Below are positions 5,965 through 12,936 of a stretch of DNA of 12,936 nucleotides, in pieces; the first letter of the stretch is position 1, and each line of letters begins with the position of its first letter. The stretch comes from Tannerella sp. (GTDB lineage: Bacteria > Bacteroidota > Bacteroidia > Bacteroidales > Tannerellaceae): positions 1-12,936 of the forward strand of contig JAITPL010000179.1 of the NCBI GenBank assembly GCA_031289445.1. The letters are read 5' to 3'. Made by a program: the position numbers and the translations under genes. The notes under the pieces are model-generated. The model saw nothing but the letters and a program-made list of their open reading frames with translations, did no database searches and was not told the DNA's origin.

Positions 5965-6942
5965 ATGATGCAAAATATTATCGACCCGATAGATAAAAAA
6001 CTGATACTGCCGGAGCTGACGCCCGACAAGATGTTGAGATGTACGAATAAATCTGATAATCAAATTTATATTGTAACGGCTCACGACTCGCCTCATGTGA
6101 TGCGGGAAATAGGGAGGTTGCGCGAGATAGCTTTCCGCTACTACGGTGGCGGTACAGGTCTGTCAAGCGATATAGACGAGTTCGACACGATGGAAGGCGC
6201 TTACCGTCAACTGATTGTGTGGAGTCCCGAAGACGAGGAGATACTTGGCGGTTACCGCTTTCTGTGCGGCTCGGATGTCCGTTTTGACGAACATGGCAAG
6301 CCCATCCTCGCTACATCTCACCTCTTCAACTTCTCGGACAACTTTCTCCGCAACTATCTGCCCTATACGGTGGAGTTGGGGCGCTCATTCGTATCGCTTG
6401 ATTATCAGGCCACTCTCGGACGTACCAAAGGTATCTTTATTCTCGACAATTTGTGGGACGGTCTGGGCGCTCTGCCGGTCATCGACCCGTCCTTGAAGTA
6501 CTTCTACGGCAAAGTTACCATGTATAGCGATTACGACCCTTTTGCCCGCGACCTGATACTCTACTTCATGCGCCATCATTTCCCTGATAATGAGAATCTT
6601 GTAACCCCGATTCATAAGATTGAGATTAAAACCGACGAGGAGTTGTTGAAGGCTCTTTTCTGCCACGACACCATCAAGGATAACTATAAGGTCTTAAACA
6701 CGGAAGTGCGCAAACTTGGCATCAACGTACCTCCGTTAATCAGCGCCTATATGAGCCTTTCGCCCAATATGCGCACTTTCGGAACAGCTATCAATCACGA
6801 GTTTGGCGAAGTCGAAGAGACAGGCATTCTCATCCGTATCAGCGAAATACTCGAAGAGAAGAAGAAACGCCACATAGAAACATTTCTGAAGGACGACAGC
6901 ATCGACCGGATGCAAATCATTAAGGTGCATTTCCCATTGTAG
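5965..6942 (+). CDS. glsB: GlsB-like N-acyltransferase (OlsB-type GNAT fold)
   Basis: This 325-residue product looks like an acyl-ACP-dependent N-acyltransferase of the OlsB/GlsB type, which links a 3-hydroxy fatty acid to the amino group of glycine (or ornithine in OlsB). Supporting sequence includes the FRYYGGGTG region near residue 52, DEEILGGYRFL, and ELGRSFV at 137-143, which corresponds to the conserved E(L/I)GR segment of OlsB-type proteins. It is longer than single-domain OlsB, with a C-terminal extension of about 100 residues ending in a charged helix (EILEEKKKRHIETF). ATG codons at 5965 and 5968 are equally possible starts. The stop codon TAG (6940-6942) is itself the first part of a GC-rich repeat element. 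Pairing with the GlsA-like gene is the strongest argument for function; the amino acid used is inferred. Confidence 0.78.
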   Translation: MMQNIIDPIDKKLILPELTPDKMLRCTNKSDNQIYIVTAHDSPHVMREIGRLREIAFRYYGGGTGLSSDIDEFDTMEGAYRQLIVWSPEDEEILGGYRFLCGSDVRFDEHGKPILATSHLFNFSDNFLRNYLPYTVELGRSFVSLDYQATLGRTKGIFILDNLWDGLGALPVIDPSLKYFYGKVTMYSDYDPFARDLILYFMRHHFPDNENLVTPIHKIEIKTDEELLKALFCHDTIKDNYKVLNTEVRKLGINVPPLISAYMSLSPNMRTFGTAINHEFGEVEETGILIRISEILEEKKKRHIETFLKDDSIDRMQIIKVHFPL

Positions 6943-7004
6943 GGGCGAATCTACGTGTGTTCGCCGGATGATTTTGTGTGCCCCGGATGGCTTTGTGTGC
7001 GCCC
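6940..7004. repeat. TAGGGGCGA-type element, copy 2, with an internal 19-bp-spaced direct repeat
   Basis: The element opens with TAGGGGCGA (6940-6948), shared with 1017-1025 and overlapping the GlsB-like stop codon. GGCGAA (6944-6949) pairs with TTCGCC (6960-6965). Two 18-base copies follow: CCGGATGATTTTGTGTGC (6964-6981) and CCGGATGGCTTTGTGTGC (6983-7000), differing at two positions. The block closes with CGCCC (7000-7004), which could instead pair with GGGCG at 6943-6947, and a T-run begins at 7009. It may double as a weak terminator. The rest of the 6943-7136 gap holds only the etfB promoter and leader. Confidence 0.65.
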
Positions 7005-7041
7005 GATATTTTTTGCACAAAATTAAAAAATATGTGCAGTT

Positions 7042-7074
7042 TTTGAATTGAATGGGCTAAAATGATTACTTTTG
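7042..7074 (+). promoter_or_regulatory. Predicted promoter of the etfB-etfA-acd operon
   Basis: TTTG at 7042-7045 is followed after 21 bases by TACTTTTG at 7067-7074, matching the Bacteroidetes -33 and -7 boxes. Transcription would start near 7081, giving an A-rich leader of about 56 bases before the etfB ATG at 7137. No Shine-Dalgarno sequence is seen. Confidence 0.6.
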
Positions 7075-7136
7075 CGGCCTAAAAATGAAGGTATAATTAT
7101 CCAAAAAAGGAATTATTAACTATAAACTTATTATAG

Positions 7137-8024
7137 ATGTCATTGAAAATTATTGTATTAGCCAAGCAAGTACCCGACACCCGCAATGTGGGAAAGGATG
7201 CTATGAAAGAGGATGGGACGGTCAACCGCGCTGCTCTTCCGGCTATTTTCAACCCGGAGGACCTGAACGCTCTTGAACAGGCTTTGCGCCTCAAAGAAAA
7301 GCATCCCGGCTCTACCGTTACCATACTGACGATGGGTCCGGGACGTGCGGCCGAAATCATTCGCGAAGGGTTGTTTCGCGGCGCCGACGACGGTTATTTG
7401 CTTACCGACCGCGCCTTTGCCGGCGCCGACACTCTGGCTACATCCTACGCCCTCTCGATGGCGATCAGGAAGATTGGCGACTTCGACGTGATTATCGGCG
7501 GTCGTCAGGCTATAGACGGCGACACCGCACAGGTAGGGCCTCAAGTAGCCGAGAAATTAGGACTGACGCAGGTAACATACGCGGAAGAAATCCTTGAGAT
7601 AAAGGACGGTCGCATAACCGTCAAACGCAGCATCACCGGCGGCGTCGAGATAGTCGAAGGCCGGCTGCCGATAGTGATAACCGTCAACGGCTCGGCCGCC
7701 TCGTGCCGTCCGCGCAACGCCCGACTGATTCAGAAGTACAAACGCGCGTTGGGTGCACAGGAAAAAGCCGAACTGACAAAGGAAGGCCGGACGCTTCCAT
7801 ACGCCGAACGCTACGGGAAATATCCCTACCTTAATATAAAGGAATGGAGTGTTGCCGACGTCAATGGCGACGTGAAGCAATGCGGCTTGTCAGGCTCGCC
7901 TACCAAGGTCAAGGCCATACAGAATATCGTCTTTCAGGCAAAGGAAAGCAAGACGATAACAAGCTCCGACAAGGACGTGGAAGAATTGATTGTCGAACTG
8001 CTATCAAGTCATGCAATTGGCTGA
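7137..8024 (+). CDS. etfB: Electron transfer flavoprotein beta subunit
   Basis: EtfB pairs with EtfA to carry electrons between acyl-CoA dehydrogenases and other carriers in the cytoplasm. The start MSLKIIVLAKQVPDT is characteristic, and GRQAIDGDTAQVGP is the nucleotide-binding loop near residues 121-134. That loop resembles the FAD-binding one of clostridial electron-bifurcating EtfB rather than the NQTG loop of AMP-binding mitochondrial ETF, which suggests a second FAD. At 295 residues it is some 35-40 longer than usual EtfB; the extra length lies around residues 205-245 (KRALGAQEKAELTKEG through KYPYLNIKEW). It begins an operon: etfA follows after 25 bases and the dehydrogenase after etfA. 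The ATG fits the predicted promoter. Confidence 0.95.
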   Translation: MSLKIIVLAKQVPDTRNVGKDAMKEDGTVNRAALPAIFNPEDLNALEQALRLKEKHPGSTVTILTMGPGRAAEIIREGLFRGADDGYLLTDRAFAGADTLATSYALSMAIRKIGDFDVIIGGRQAIDGDTAQVGPQVAEKLGLTQVTYAEEILEIKDGRITVKRSITGGVEIVEGRLPIVITVNGSAASCRPRNARLIQKYKRALGAQEKAELTKEGRTLPYAERYGKYPYLNIKEWSVADVNGDVKQCGLSGSPTKVKAIQNIVFQAKESKTITSSDKDVEELIVELLSSHAIG

Positions 8025-8049
8025 TACATAATAACATAAACAATAAGAA

Positions 8050-9069
8050 ATGAACAATTTATTTGTATATTGCGAGATAGAAGATGGAACGATAGCCGAC
8101 GTGAGCCTCGAACTGTTGACGAAAGGCCGCTCCCTATCTAACCGCTTGGGTTGCAGCCTCGAAGCCGTCGTTGCAGGCAGCAGCCTTGCAGGCATTGAGA
8201 AGCAGGTATTGCCGTATGGCGTGGACAAACTGCACGTCTTCGACGATGTGCGCCTTTATCCCTATACCTCCCTGCCTCACACGTCTATTCTGGTCAACCT
8301 CTTCAAACAGGAGCAACCGCAGATATGCTTGATGGGAGCAACCGTCATTGGGCGCGACCTCGGACCGCGTGTATCGTCGGCGTTGAAAAGCGGATTGACA
8401 GCCGACTGCACTTCCCTTGAGATAGGAGCGCATGAAGACAAAAAGGCAGGCGTAACCTACGATAACCTGCTCTATCAGATACGACCGGCGTTTGGCGGCA
8501 ACATCGTCGCCACGATTATCAATCCCGACAATCGCCCTCAGATGGCAACAGTCCGCGAAGGCGTGATGAAGAAAGAGATTCTTGACCCTGAATACAAGGG
8601 CGAGGTTGTGCGCCACGAAGTCGGCAAGTACGTTACCGACACGGATTTCGTGCTCAAAGTCATCAGTCGCAACATCCAGAAAGCCAAGCATAACCTGAAA
8701 GGCTCGCCTATCATCGTTTCGGGCGGCTACGGCGTTGGCTCTCGCGAGAACTTCAAACTGCTCTTCGACCTCGCCAAGGTCATCAACGGCGAAGTAGGAG
8801 CTTCCAGAGCGGCCGTTGACGCGGGTTTCTGCGACCACGACCGACAGATTGGACAGACCGGCATCACCGTCCGCCCAAAGATATACATCGCTTGCGGCAT
8901 ATCGGGACAGATACAGCATATCGCCGGAATGCAGGACAGCTCCATAATCATATCCATCAACAGCGACCCCGCTGCACCTATCAACTCTATCGCCGACTAT
9001 GTCATCAACGGCGCGATAGAAGAAGTGATTCCCAAAATGATTAAATATTACAAGAAAAACAGCAAATAA
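8050..9069 (+). CDS. etfA: Electron transfer flavoprotein alpha subunit
   Basis: This is the FAD-carrying partner of EtfB, 339 residues, normal for the family. The N-terminal ETF domain contains LMGATVIGRDLGPRVSSAL and LTADCTSLEI. The C-terminal FAD domain is unmistakable: IIVSGGYGVGSRENF, then GASRAAVDAG, RQIGQTGITVRPKIYIACG, and ISGQIQHIAGMQDSS ending in INSDPAAPI. It follows etfB by 25 bases and precedes the dehydrogenase by 2 bases, so the three proteins are probably made together as a redox module. No transmembrane segment or cysteine cluster is seen, so any membrane link (an ETF:quinone oxidoreductase or Rnf) must be encoded elsewhere. Confidence 0.96.
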   Translation: MNNLFVYCEIEDGTIADVSLELLTKGRSLSNRLGCSLEAVVAGSSLAGIEKQVLPYGVDKLHVFDDVRLYPYTSLPHTSILVNLFKQEQPQICLMGATVIGRDLGPRVSSALKSGLTADCTSLEIGAHEDKKAGVTYDNLLYQIRPAFGGNIVATIINPDNRPQMATVREGVMKKEILDPEYKGEVVRHEVGKYVTDTDFVLKVISRNIQKAKHNLKGSPIIVSGGYGVGSRENFKLLFDLAKVINGEVGASRAAVDAGFCDHDRQIGQTGITVRPKIYIACGISGQIQHIAGMQDSSIIISINSDPAAPINSIADYVINGAIEEVIPKMIKYYKKNSK

Positions 9070-9071
9070 TC

Positions 9072-10778
9072 ATGCCGAATTTTTATACAGATACACCATC
9101 ATTGCGACTGCATCTGCGCCATCCCCTGATGCGCAGAATTGTCGAGTTGAAAGAGCGCGATTTTCGCGACAAGGATACCTACGACTATGCGCCTGTCGAT
9201 TTCGAAGACGCTATGGACAACTACGAGCGTGTCCTCGAAATTGTAGGCGAGATAAGCGGCGACATCATAGAGCCTAATTCCGAAAGTGTTGACCACGAAG
9301 GGCCGACTCTTGCCGACGGACATGTAACCTACGCCTCGGGCACTATCGAAAACCTTGATGCAGTGCAAAAAGCCGGTCTGATGGGTATAGCCATGCCGCG
9401 CCGCTTCGGAGGGCTTAACTTCCCCATCGTGCCTTATATGATGGCCGCAGATATAGTATCACGCGCCGATGCGGGTTTCGAGAATCTCTGGGGCTTGCAG
9501 GACTGCGCCGAAACGCTCTATGAGTTTGGTAACGAAGATCAGTTCCAACGTTATATACCGCGCGTTTGTGCAGGCGAAACGATGTCGATGGACCTCACCG
9601 AGCCGGATGCCGGCAGCGACTTGCAGTCGGTCATGCTCAAAGCCACCTTCGACGAGGCCGAAAATTGCTGGCGGCTGAATGGCGTCAAACGCTTTATCAC
9701 TAACGGCGATTCGGATATTCACCTCGTTCTTGCCCGCTCGGAGGAAGGCACCAAGGACGGTCGCGGCCTCTCGATGTTTATCTACGACAAACGCAACGGA
9801 GGCGTTACCGTGCGCCGCATAGAAAACAAAATGGGTATAAAAGGCTCGCCTACATGCGAACTTGTCTATCGTAACGCTAAAGCGGAACTCTGCGGTGAAC
9901 GCCGCTTCGGACTGATAAAATATGTGATGGCGTTGATGAACAGCGCCCGCCTGGGTATCACCGCTCAGGCCGTCGGCTTGTGTGAAGCCGCATATCGCGA
10001 GGGCTACAAATATGCCTTGGAGCGTCAACAGTTCGGTAAGGCTATCATCAACTTCCCCGCTGTCTATGAGATGGTTGCGATGCTTCGCGCACGTACCGAC
10101 GCTTCGCGCACGCTACTCTATGAAACATGCCGCTTTGTCGATATATACAAGGCTTTTGATGATATTTCGCGCGAACGCAAACTGACGCCCGAAGAACGCA
10201 AGGAACAGAAACAGTACTCGAAGTTAGCCGACGCCTACACGCCTCTCGGCAAGTTGCTCGGTACCGAATACGCGAATCAGAACACCTACGACGCTATTCA
10301 GATACATGGCGGCTCGGGCTTTATGAAGGATTACAAGTGCGAACGCCTATATCGTGACGCCCGCATAACGAACATCTACGAAGGTACTTCGCAGTTACAA
10401 GTCGTGGCCGCTATCCGCCACGTAACCACAGGTACTTATCTCAGCCAGCTGCGAGGCTACGAAGCTATAGAATACAAACCCGAACTCGGCGACCTCAAGC
10501 AAAGCCTCACAGCGATGACTGACGCCTACGAGAAGATGGTCGCGCTGGCAATAGAGCCTAAAGACGGTGAATATCTCGACTTCGTTGCCCGTCGATTAGT
10601 CGAATCCGCCGCCTGCTGCGTCATGGGCTACCTGCTCTTGCGGGACGCCGACGCCGATGCTGCCTACCGCCGTTCGGCAGAAATCTATATCCGCTTTGTA
10701 GAATCGGAAGTCGCTAAGCATCTGGATTTTATATCAAGAATTAGCCCCGACCACTTGCAATACTACAAGCCGGAATAG
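9072..10778 (+). CDS. Acyl-CoA dehydrogenase, long form with C-terminal extension
   Basis: This FAD enzyme oxidises an acyl-CoA to a 2,3-enoyl-CoA, or runs in reverse as a reductase, passing electrons to EtfAB encoded just upstream. Diagnostic segments are MDLTEPDAGSDLQS at 173-186, KRFITNGDSD, the RQQFGKAI region of the helical domain, IQIHGGSGFMKDY, and IYEGTSQLQ, in which Glu437 is the expected catalytic base. At 568 residues it is much longer than the usual 380. An N-terminal arm of about 60 residues and a C-terminal helical region of about 115 residues (after 450) place it in the long class with an acyl-CoA dehydrogenase C-terminal-like domain. Chain length and direction cannot be read from sequence. 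It is last in the etf operon and converges with the next gene, leaving a 4-base gap. Confidence 0.94.
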   Translation: MPNFYTDTPSLRLHLRHPLMRRIVELKERDFRDKDTYDYAPVDFEDAMDNYERVLEIVGEISGDIIEPNSESVDHEGPTLADGHVTYASGTIENLDAVQKAGLMGIAMPRRFGGLNFPIVPYMMAADIVSRADAGFENLWGLQDCAETLYEFGNEDQFQRYIPRVCAGETMSMDLTEPDAGSDLQSVMLKATFDEAENCWRLNGVKRFITNGDSDIHLVLARSEEGTKDGRGLSMFIYDKRNGGVTVRRIENKMGIKGSPTCELVYRNAKAELCGERRFGLIKYVMALMNSARLGITAQAVGLCEAAYREGYKYALERQQFGKAIINFPAVYEMVAMLRARTDASRTLLYETCRFVDIYKAFDDISRERKLTPEERKEQKQYSKLADAYTPLGKLLGTEYANQNTYDAIQIHGGSGFMKDYKCERLYRDARITNIYEGTSQLQVVAAIRHVTTGTYLSQLRGYEAIEYKPELGDLKQSLTAMTDAYEKMVALAIEPKDGEYLDFVARRLVESAACCVMGYLLLRDADADAAYRRSAEIYIRFVESEVAKHLDFISRISPDHLQYYKPE

Positions 10779-10782
10779 ATAA

Positions 10783-11178
10783 TTATTTTTTCGCTTTAGG
10801 CGGGGTCGGTTTTTTGAAGCTACAATCAAGTACTCCTTGCGTTGTACTTGCAGTGCCTTTGACGATGTTTTTTTCTTCCCAGATGGTAACGGTAACACTC
10901 TCGCCATCAATGTAAATAACGCCCGACAGTTTACCGTTCTTCTCGGTAAGCTTCCGGTCCTTGAGGTCAACGTTGGCGCTCTTGATATCTGCCAGATACT
11001 CACCGTTTTTGGTCTTGATATCGACCACAAAGCTGCGGTAATCGTAAGGCGCATCGGGAATGGATACTTCCCACTTGCCGATGAGCTTCTTGGCATTGGG
11101 AACGTCGGCTGCACTGGCCTCGTGCGATGACATAAACATCAGGCAAATGCCTGTCAATAATAGATAAATCTCTTTCAT
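10783..11178 (-). CDS. Small secreted beta-rich protein of unknown function
   Basis: I do not recognise this 131-residue protein. It begins with a clear Sec signal peptide (MKEIYLLLTGICLMFM), probably cleaved after ASA at residue 23. There is no lipobox at the expected place, so it is likely a soluble periplasmic or secreted protein of about 108 residues. The mature part alternates short strands and turns, starting LIGKWEVSIPDAP and including GEYLADIKS, KLSGVIYIDGE and VTVTIWEEKNIVKG, as in small beta-barrel or lipocalin-like folds. It ends in a lysine- and proline-rich tail, KKPTPPKAKK. A single cysteine remains in the mature part. It converges with the acyl-CoA dehydrogenase gene and diverges from lutA. 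A full promoter match upstream supports it as a real gene. Confidence 0.8.
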   Translation of the reverse strand: MKEIYLLLTGICLMFMSSHEASAADVPNAKKLIGKWEVSIPDAPYDYRSFVVDIKTKNGEYLADIKSANVDLKDRKLTEKNGKLSGVIYIDGESVTVTIWEEKNIVKGTASTTQGVLDCSFKKPTPPKAKK

Positions 11179-11185
11179 AGATTTG
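11178..11185 (+). promoter_or_regulatory. Possible -7 box for lutA
   Basis: TAGATTTG matches TAnnTTTG and would start a transcript near 11192, about 45 bases before the lutA ATG. I see no TTTG -33 box at the right distance upstream, so it would need another sequence or an activator. It is the best candidate in this short gap, held at low confidence. Confidence 0.3.
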
Positions 11186-11213
11186 TTATAATTAAAGGTA
11201 TAAAAACTGCCCG

Positions 11214-11244
11214 CAAAGGTAAGAAAAAATAATTATATGGCAAA
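11214..11244 (-). promoter_or_regulatory. Predicted promoter of the small secreted protein gene
   Basis: On the minus strand, TACCTTTG (11221-11214) matches the -7 box and TTTG (11244-11241) the -33 box, with a 19-base spacer. Transcription would start near 11207, about 29 bases before the ATG. The -33 box lies inside the first codons of lutA, so this promoter overlaps the start of the divergent gene. Confidence 0.55.
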
Positions 11245-11986
11245 ATATCGCATCGGTTTGTTCATACCCTGTTATATCGACACACTCTATCCACATGCAG
11301 GTGTGGCGACGCTCGAACTGCTCCTTAAACTTGGGCAGGACGTGGCATATCCCATGCAACAGACTTGCTGCGGACAACCTTTAGCCAACAGCGGCGCCGA
11401 GAAGGATGCTATTGCTACATACCGGCATTTCGTCGAGACTTTCAAAGAGTTTGACTATATCGTTACGCCTTCGGGCAGTTGCGCCTACCACGTGCGAAAT
11501 CACTACGACGTCCTTGAACAGACGCCCGAAGTAGAGCATGTTCGCTCTCATACCTTCGAACTGTGCGAGTTCCTGACGGATATTTTGCAGGTCGAGAATC
11601 TCAAAATCCACTTCCCTCACAAGGTTGGCATCCATCAAAGTTGCCACGGATTGCGCGGATTGAAGTTGGCTTCGGCGTCCGAGCTGATTGAGAGCCGTTA
11701 CTCCAAAGTGCGCCGCCTCCTGTCCGGCGCCCAGGGTTTGGCTATTGTTGAACTTGACAGAACTGATGAGTGTTGCGGTTTCGGCGGTACATTCTCCCTG
11801 TTCGAGCCTGATATCTCCGTGAAGATGGGGCGCGACCGTATTGCCGACCACCAACGCAACGGCGCCGAATATATCACCGCCGTAGATATGTCCTGCCTTA
11901 TGCACCTCGAAGGCATTATCCGCCGCCGTAACCTCCCCCTGAAGGTCATTCATATCGCCGAAATATTAAACAGCAATAACTTGTAA
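11237..11986 (+). CDS. lutA: Lactate utilization protein LutA (Fe-S, CCG-domain)
   Basis: LutA is one of three cytoplasmic subunits of the iron-sulfur LutABC complex, which oxidises L-lactate to pyruvate. The 249-residue product has two cysteine-rich CCG repeats. The first runs from Cys12 (FIPCYIDTLYP) through Cys44-Cys45 (TCCGQP) to Cys82 (SGSCAYHV). The second contains HQSCHG, DECCGFGGTFSLFEP and VDMSCLMHLEG. These are the usual ligands for iron-sulfur clusters in heterodisulfide reductase-like and GlpC-like proteins. The length is normal. LutB follows after 15 bases, which secures the assignment over other CCG proteins such as GlpC or HdrB. The ATG at 11237 begins the conserved MAKYRIGLFIPC region and has no Shine-Dalgarno sequence. 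Confidence 0.94.
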   Translation: MAKYRIGLFIPCYIDTLYPHAGVATLELLLKLGQDVAYPMQQTCCGQPLANSGAEKDAIATYRHFVETFKEFDYIVTPSGSCAYHVRNHYDVLEQTPEVEHVRSHTFELCEFLTDILQVENLKIHFPHKVGIHQSCHGLRGLKLASASELIESRYSKVRRLLSGAQGLAIVELDRTDECCGFGGTFSLFEPDISVKMGRDRIADHQRNGAEYITAVDMSCLMHLEGIIRRRNLPLKVIHIAEILNSNNL

Positions 11987-12001
11987 ATCAAAGGAATAAC
12001 C

Positions 12002-12936
12002 ATGTTACAACACTCTAAAAAAGCTCGACGCTATCTCGCTGATGAAGAACGTGTTAACTGGCACGACCAAACGCTCTGGATAGTCCGCAAGAAGCGGGAT
12101 AATGCCGCCGGAGCTGTTCCCGAATGGGAGAAACTGCGGGAACGTGCATCTCAAATCAAAAACGATGTCCTGTCCAATCTCGACGTCTATCTCGAACGTT
12201 TTGAGACAGAGGCGGTTAAAAACGGCGCTACCGTCCTTTGGGCAAGCGACGCCGACGAGTTCAACCATATCATCCTTCATATTATCCGCCAACACAAGGC
12301 CAAGAATATAGTCAAAAGCAAGTCCATGCTTACTGAAGAATGCGGTCTGAATCATTTTCTTCTTGCGCAGGGAGTTGAAGTAGTTGACACCGACCTCGGC
12401 GAACGCATTATACAATTTCGCGGCGAAGCTCCGAGCCATATTGTACTGCCCGCCATCCACCTTAAAAAGGAAGAGATTGGCGAGACCTTTCATGAAAAAC
12501 TCGGTACCCTGTCGGGCGTATCCGATCCAACTTATCTTACCCATGCCGCCCGCAAGCATCTGAGAGAAAAATTTCTTCAAGCCGATATTGCTTTGACAGG
12601 AGTTAATTTTGCGGTAGCCGAGACAGGCAGCGTTGTCGTCTGCACAAACGAAGGCAATGCCGACATGGGAGTACATTCGGCGCCTGTACAGATTCATTGT
12701 ATGGGTCTCGAAAAAATCATCCCCACACAGACCGATTTAGGTATTTTTACTCGTCTTCTGGCGCGTAATGCCACAGGTCAGGCCATTACTACCTACACAT
12801 CTCATTACAGGAAACCCAAGCCCGACGGCGGCGCCATGTATATAGTGATAGTCGATAATGGACGTTCCCGGCGCCTGGCCAACTCCAAATATGTCAACTC
12901 CTTGAAGTGCATACGCTGTGGCGCCTGCATGAACAC
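12002..12936 (+). CDS. lutB: Lactate utilization iron-sulfur protein LutB, cut by the window edge
   Basis: This reading frame stays open from the ATG at 12002 to the right edge, giving 311 complete codons plus two bases. It lies 15 bases after lutA. The N-terminal LUD domain shows the family hallmarks: KSKSMLTEECGLN, HIVLPAIHLKKEEIGE, and ALTGVNFAVAETGSVVVCTNEGN split around residue 215, then MGLEKIIPTQTDL. Near the edge, KCIRCGACMN supplies Cys303, Cys306 and Cys309, the first three ligands of a ferredoxin-type 4Fe-4S site. Known LutB proteins are about 460-480 residues, so roughly a third is missing, including the second cluster. The third subunit, LutC, may lie just beyond. Nothing suggests the gene itself is broken. 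Confidence 0.94.
   Translation, partial: MLQHSKKARRYLADEERVNWHDQTLWIVRKKRDNAAGAVPEWEKLRERASQIKNDVLSNLDVYLERFETEAVKNGATVLWASDADEFNHIILHIIRQHKAKNIVKSKSMLTEECGLNHFLLAQGVEVVDTDLGERIIQFRGEAPSHIVLPAIHLKKEEIGETFHEKLGTLSGVSDPTYLTHAARKHLREKFLQADIALTGVNFAVAETGSVVVCTNEGNADMGVHSAPVQIHCMGLEKIIPTQTDLGIFTRLLARNATGQAITTYTSHYRKPKPDGGAMYIVIVDNGRSRRLANSKYVNSLKCIRCGACMN

Noticed and set aside
8134-8919. A 261-codon minus-strand open frame opposite etfA
   Set aside because: etfA has its full FAD-binding signature; the antisense frame is a by-product of codon composition.
10779-10800. A bidirectional terminator between the acyl-CoA dehydrogenase and secreted-protein genes
   Set aside because: The gap is 4 bases and the T-run at 10785-10791 lies in coding sequence; I found no convincing stem beside it.
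12005-12697. A 230-codon minus-strand open frame at the right end
   Set aside because: The plus strand encodes LutB with clear LUD and Cys motifs across the same bases.

Overview
The window looks like chromosomal DNA from a Bacteroidota bacterium, most likely order Bacteroidales. Three kinds of evidence point there: promoter-like pairs of a TTTG -33 box and a TAnnTTTG -7 box, starts without Shine-Dalgarno sequences, and gene content typical of the group (NlpC/P60 and transglutaminase lipoproteins, a Tat-type dipeptide epimerase, a GlsA/GlsB-type acyltransferase pair, an EtfB-EtfA-acyl-CoA dehydrogenase operon and a Lut cluster). I cannot name a genus. No gene stands out by eye as foreign, and I see no RNA genes, insertion sequences, CRISPR arrays or prophage genes.

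Layout. A D-2-hydroxyacid dehydrogenase (21-974, minus) diverges from a five-gene plus-strand cluster (1154-6942). That cluster holds an NlpC/P60 cell-wall peptidase lipoprotein, a Tat-signal L-Ala-D/L-Glu-type epimerase, a transglutaminase-fold lipoprotein, and a GlsA-like/GlsB-like pair expected to build glycine-type aminolipids. A repeat-rich gap leads to a second plus-strand operon (7137-10778) of etfB, etfA and an acyl-CoA dehydrogenase. A small secreted protein of unknown function (10783-11178, minus) converges on it and diverges from lutA-lutB (11237 to the right edge). lutB runs off the window.

How the genes work together. The first two genes of the cluster make chemical sense as neighbours: the peptidase frees L-Ala-D-Glu-type dipeptides from peptidoglycan, and the epimerase converts them to L,L-dipeptides, probably outside the cytoplasm. 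The transglutaminase lipoprotein may be a third envelope enzyme, and the last two genes modify membrane lipid, so the cluster is envelope-themed. EtfAB with the dehydrogenase forms an acyl-CoA redox module; its EtfB signature resembles electron-bifurcating ETFs. LutA and LutB belong to an iron-sulfur L-lactate oxidation complex.

The least explained DNA lies between genes. It includes a 100-nt array with about 11-bp periodicity directly before the transglutaminase start, a TAGGGGCGA-type palindrome present in two gaps (one copy filling a predicted promoter spacer), and several short tandem duplications. No gap between genes exceeds 300 bases.
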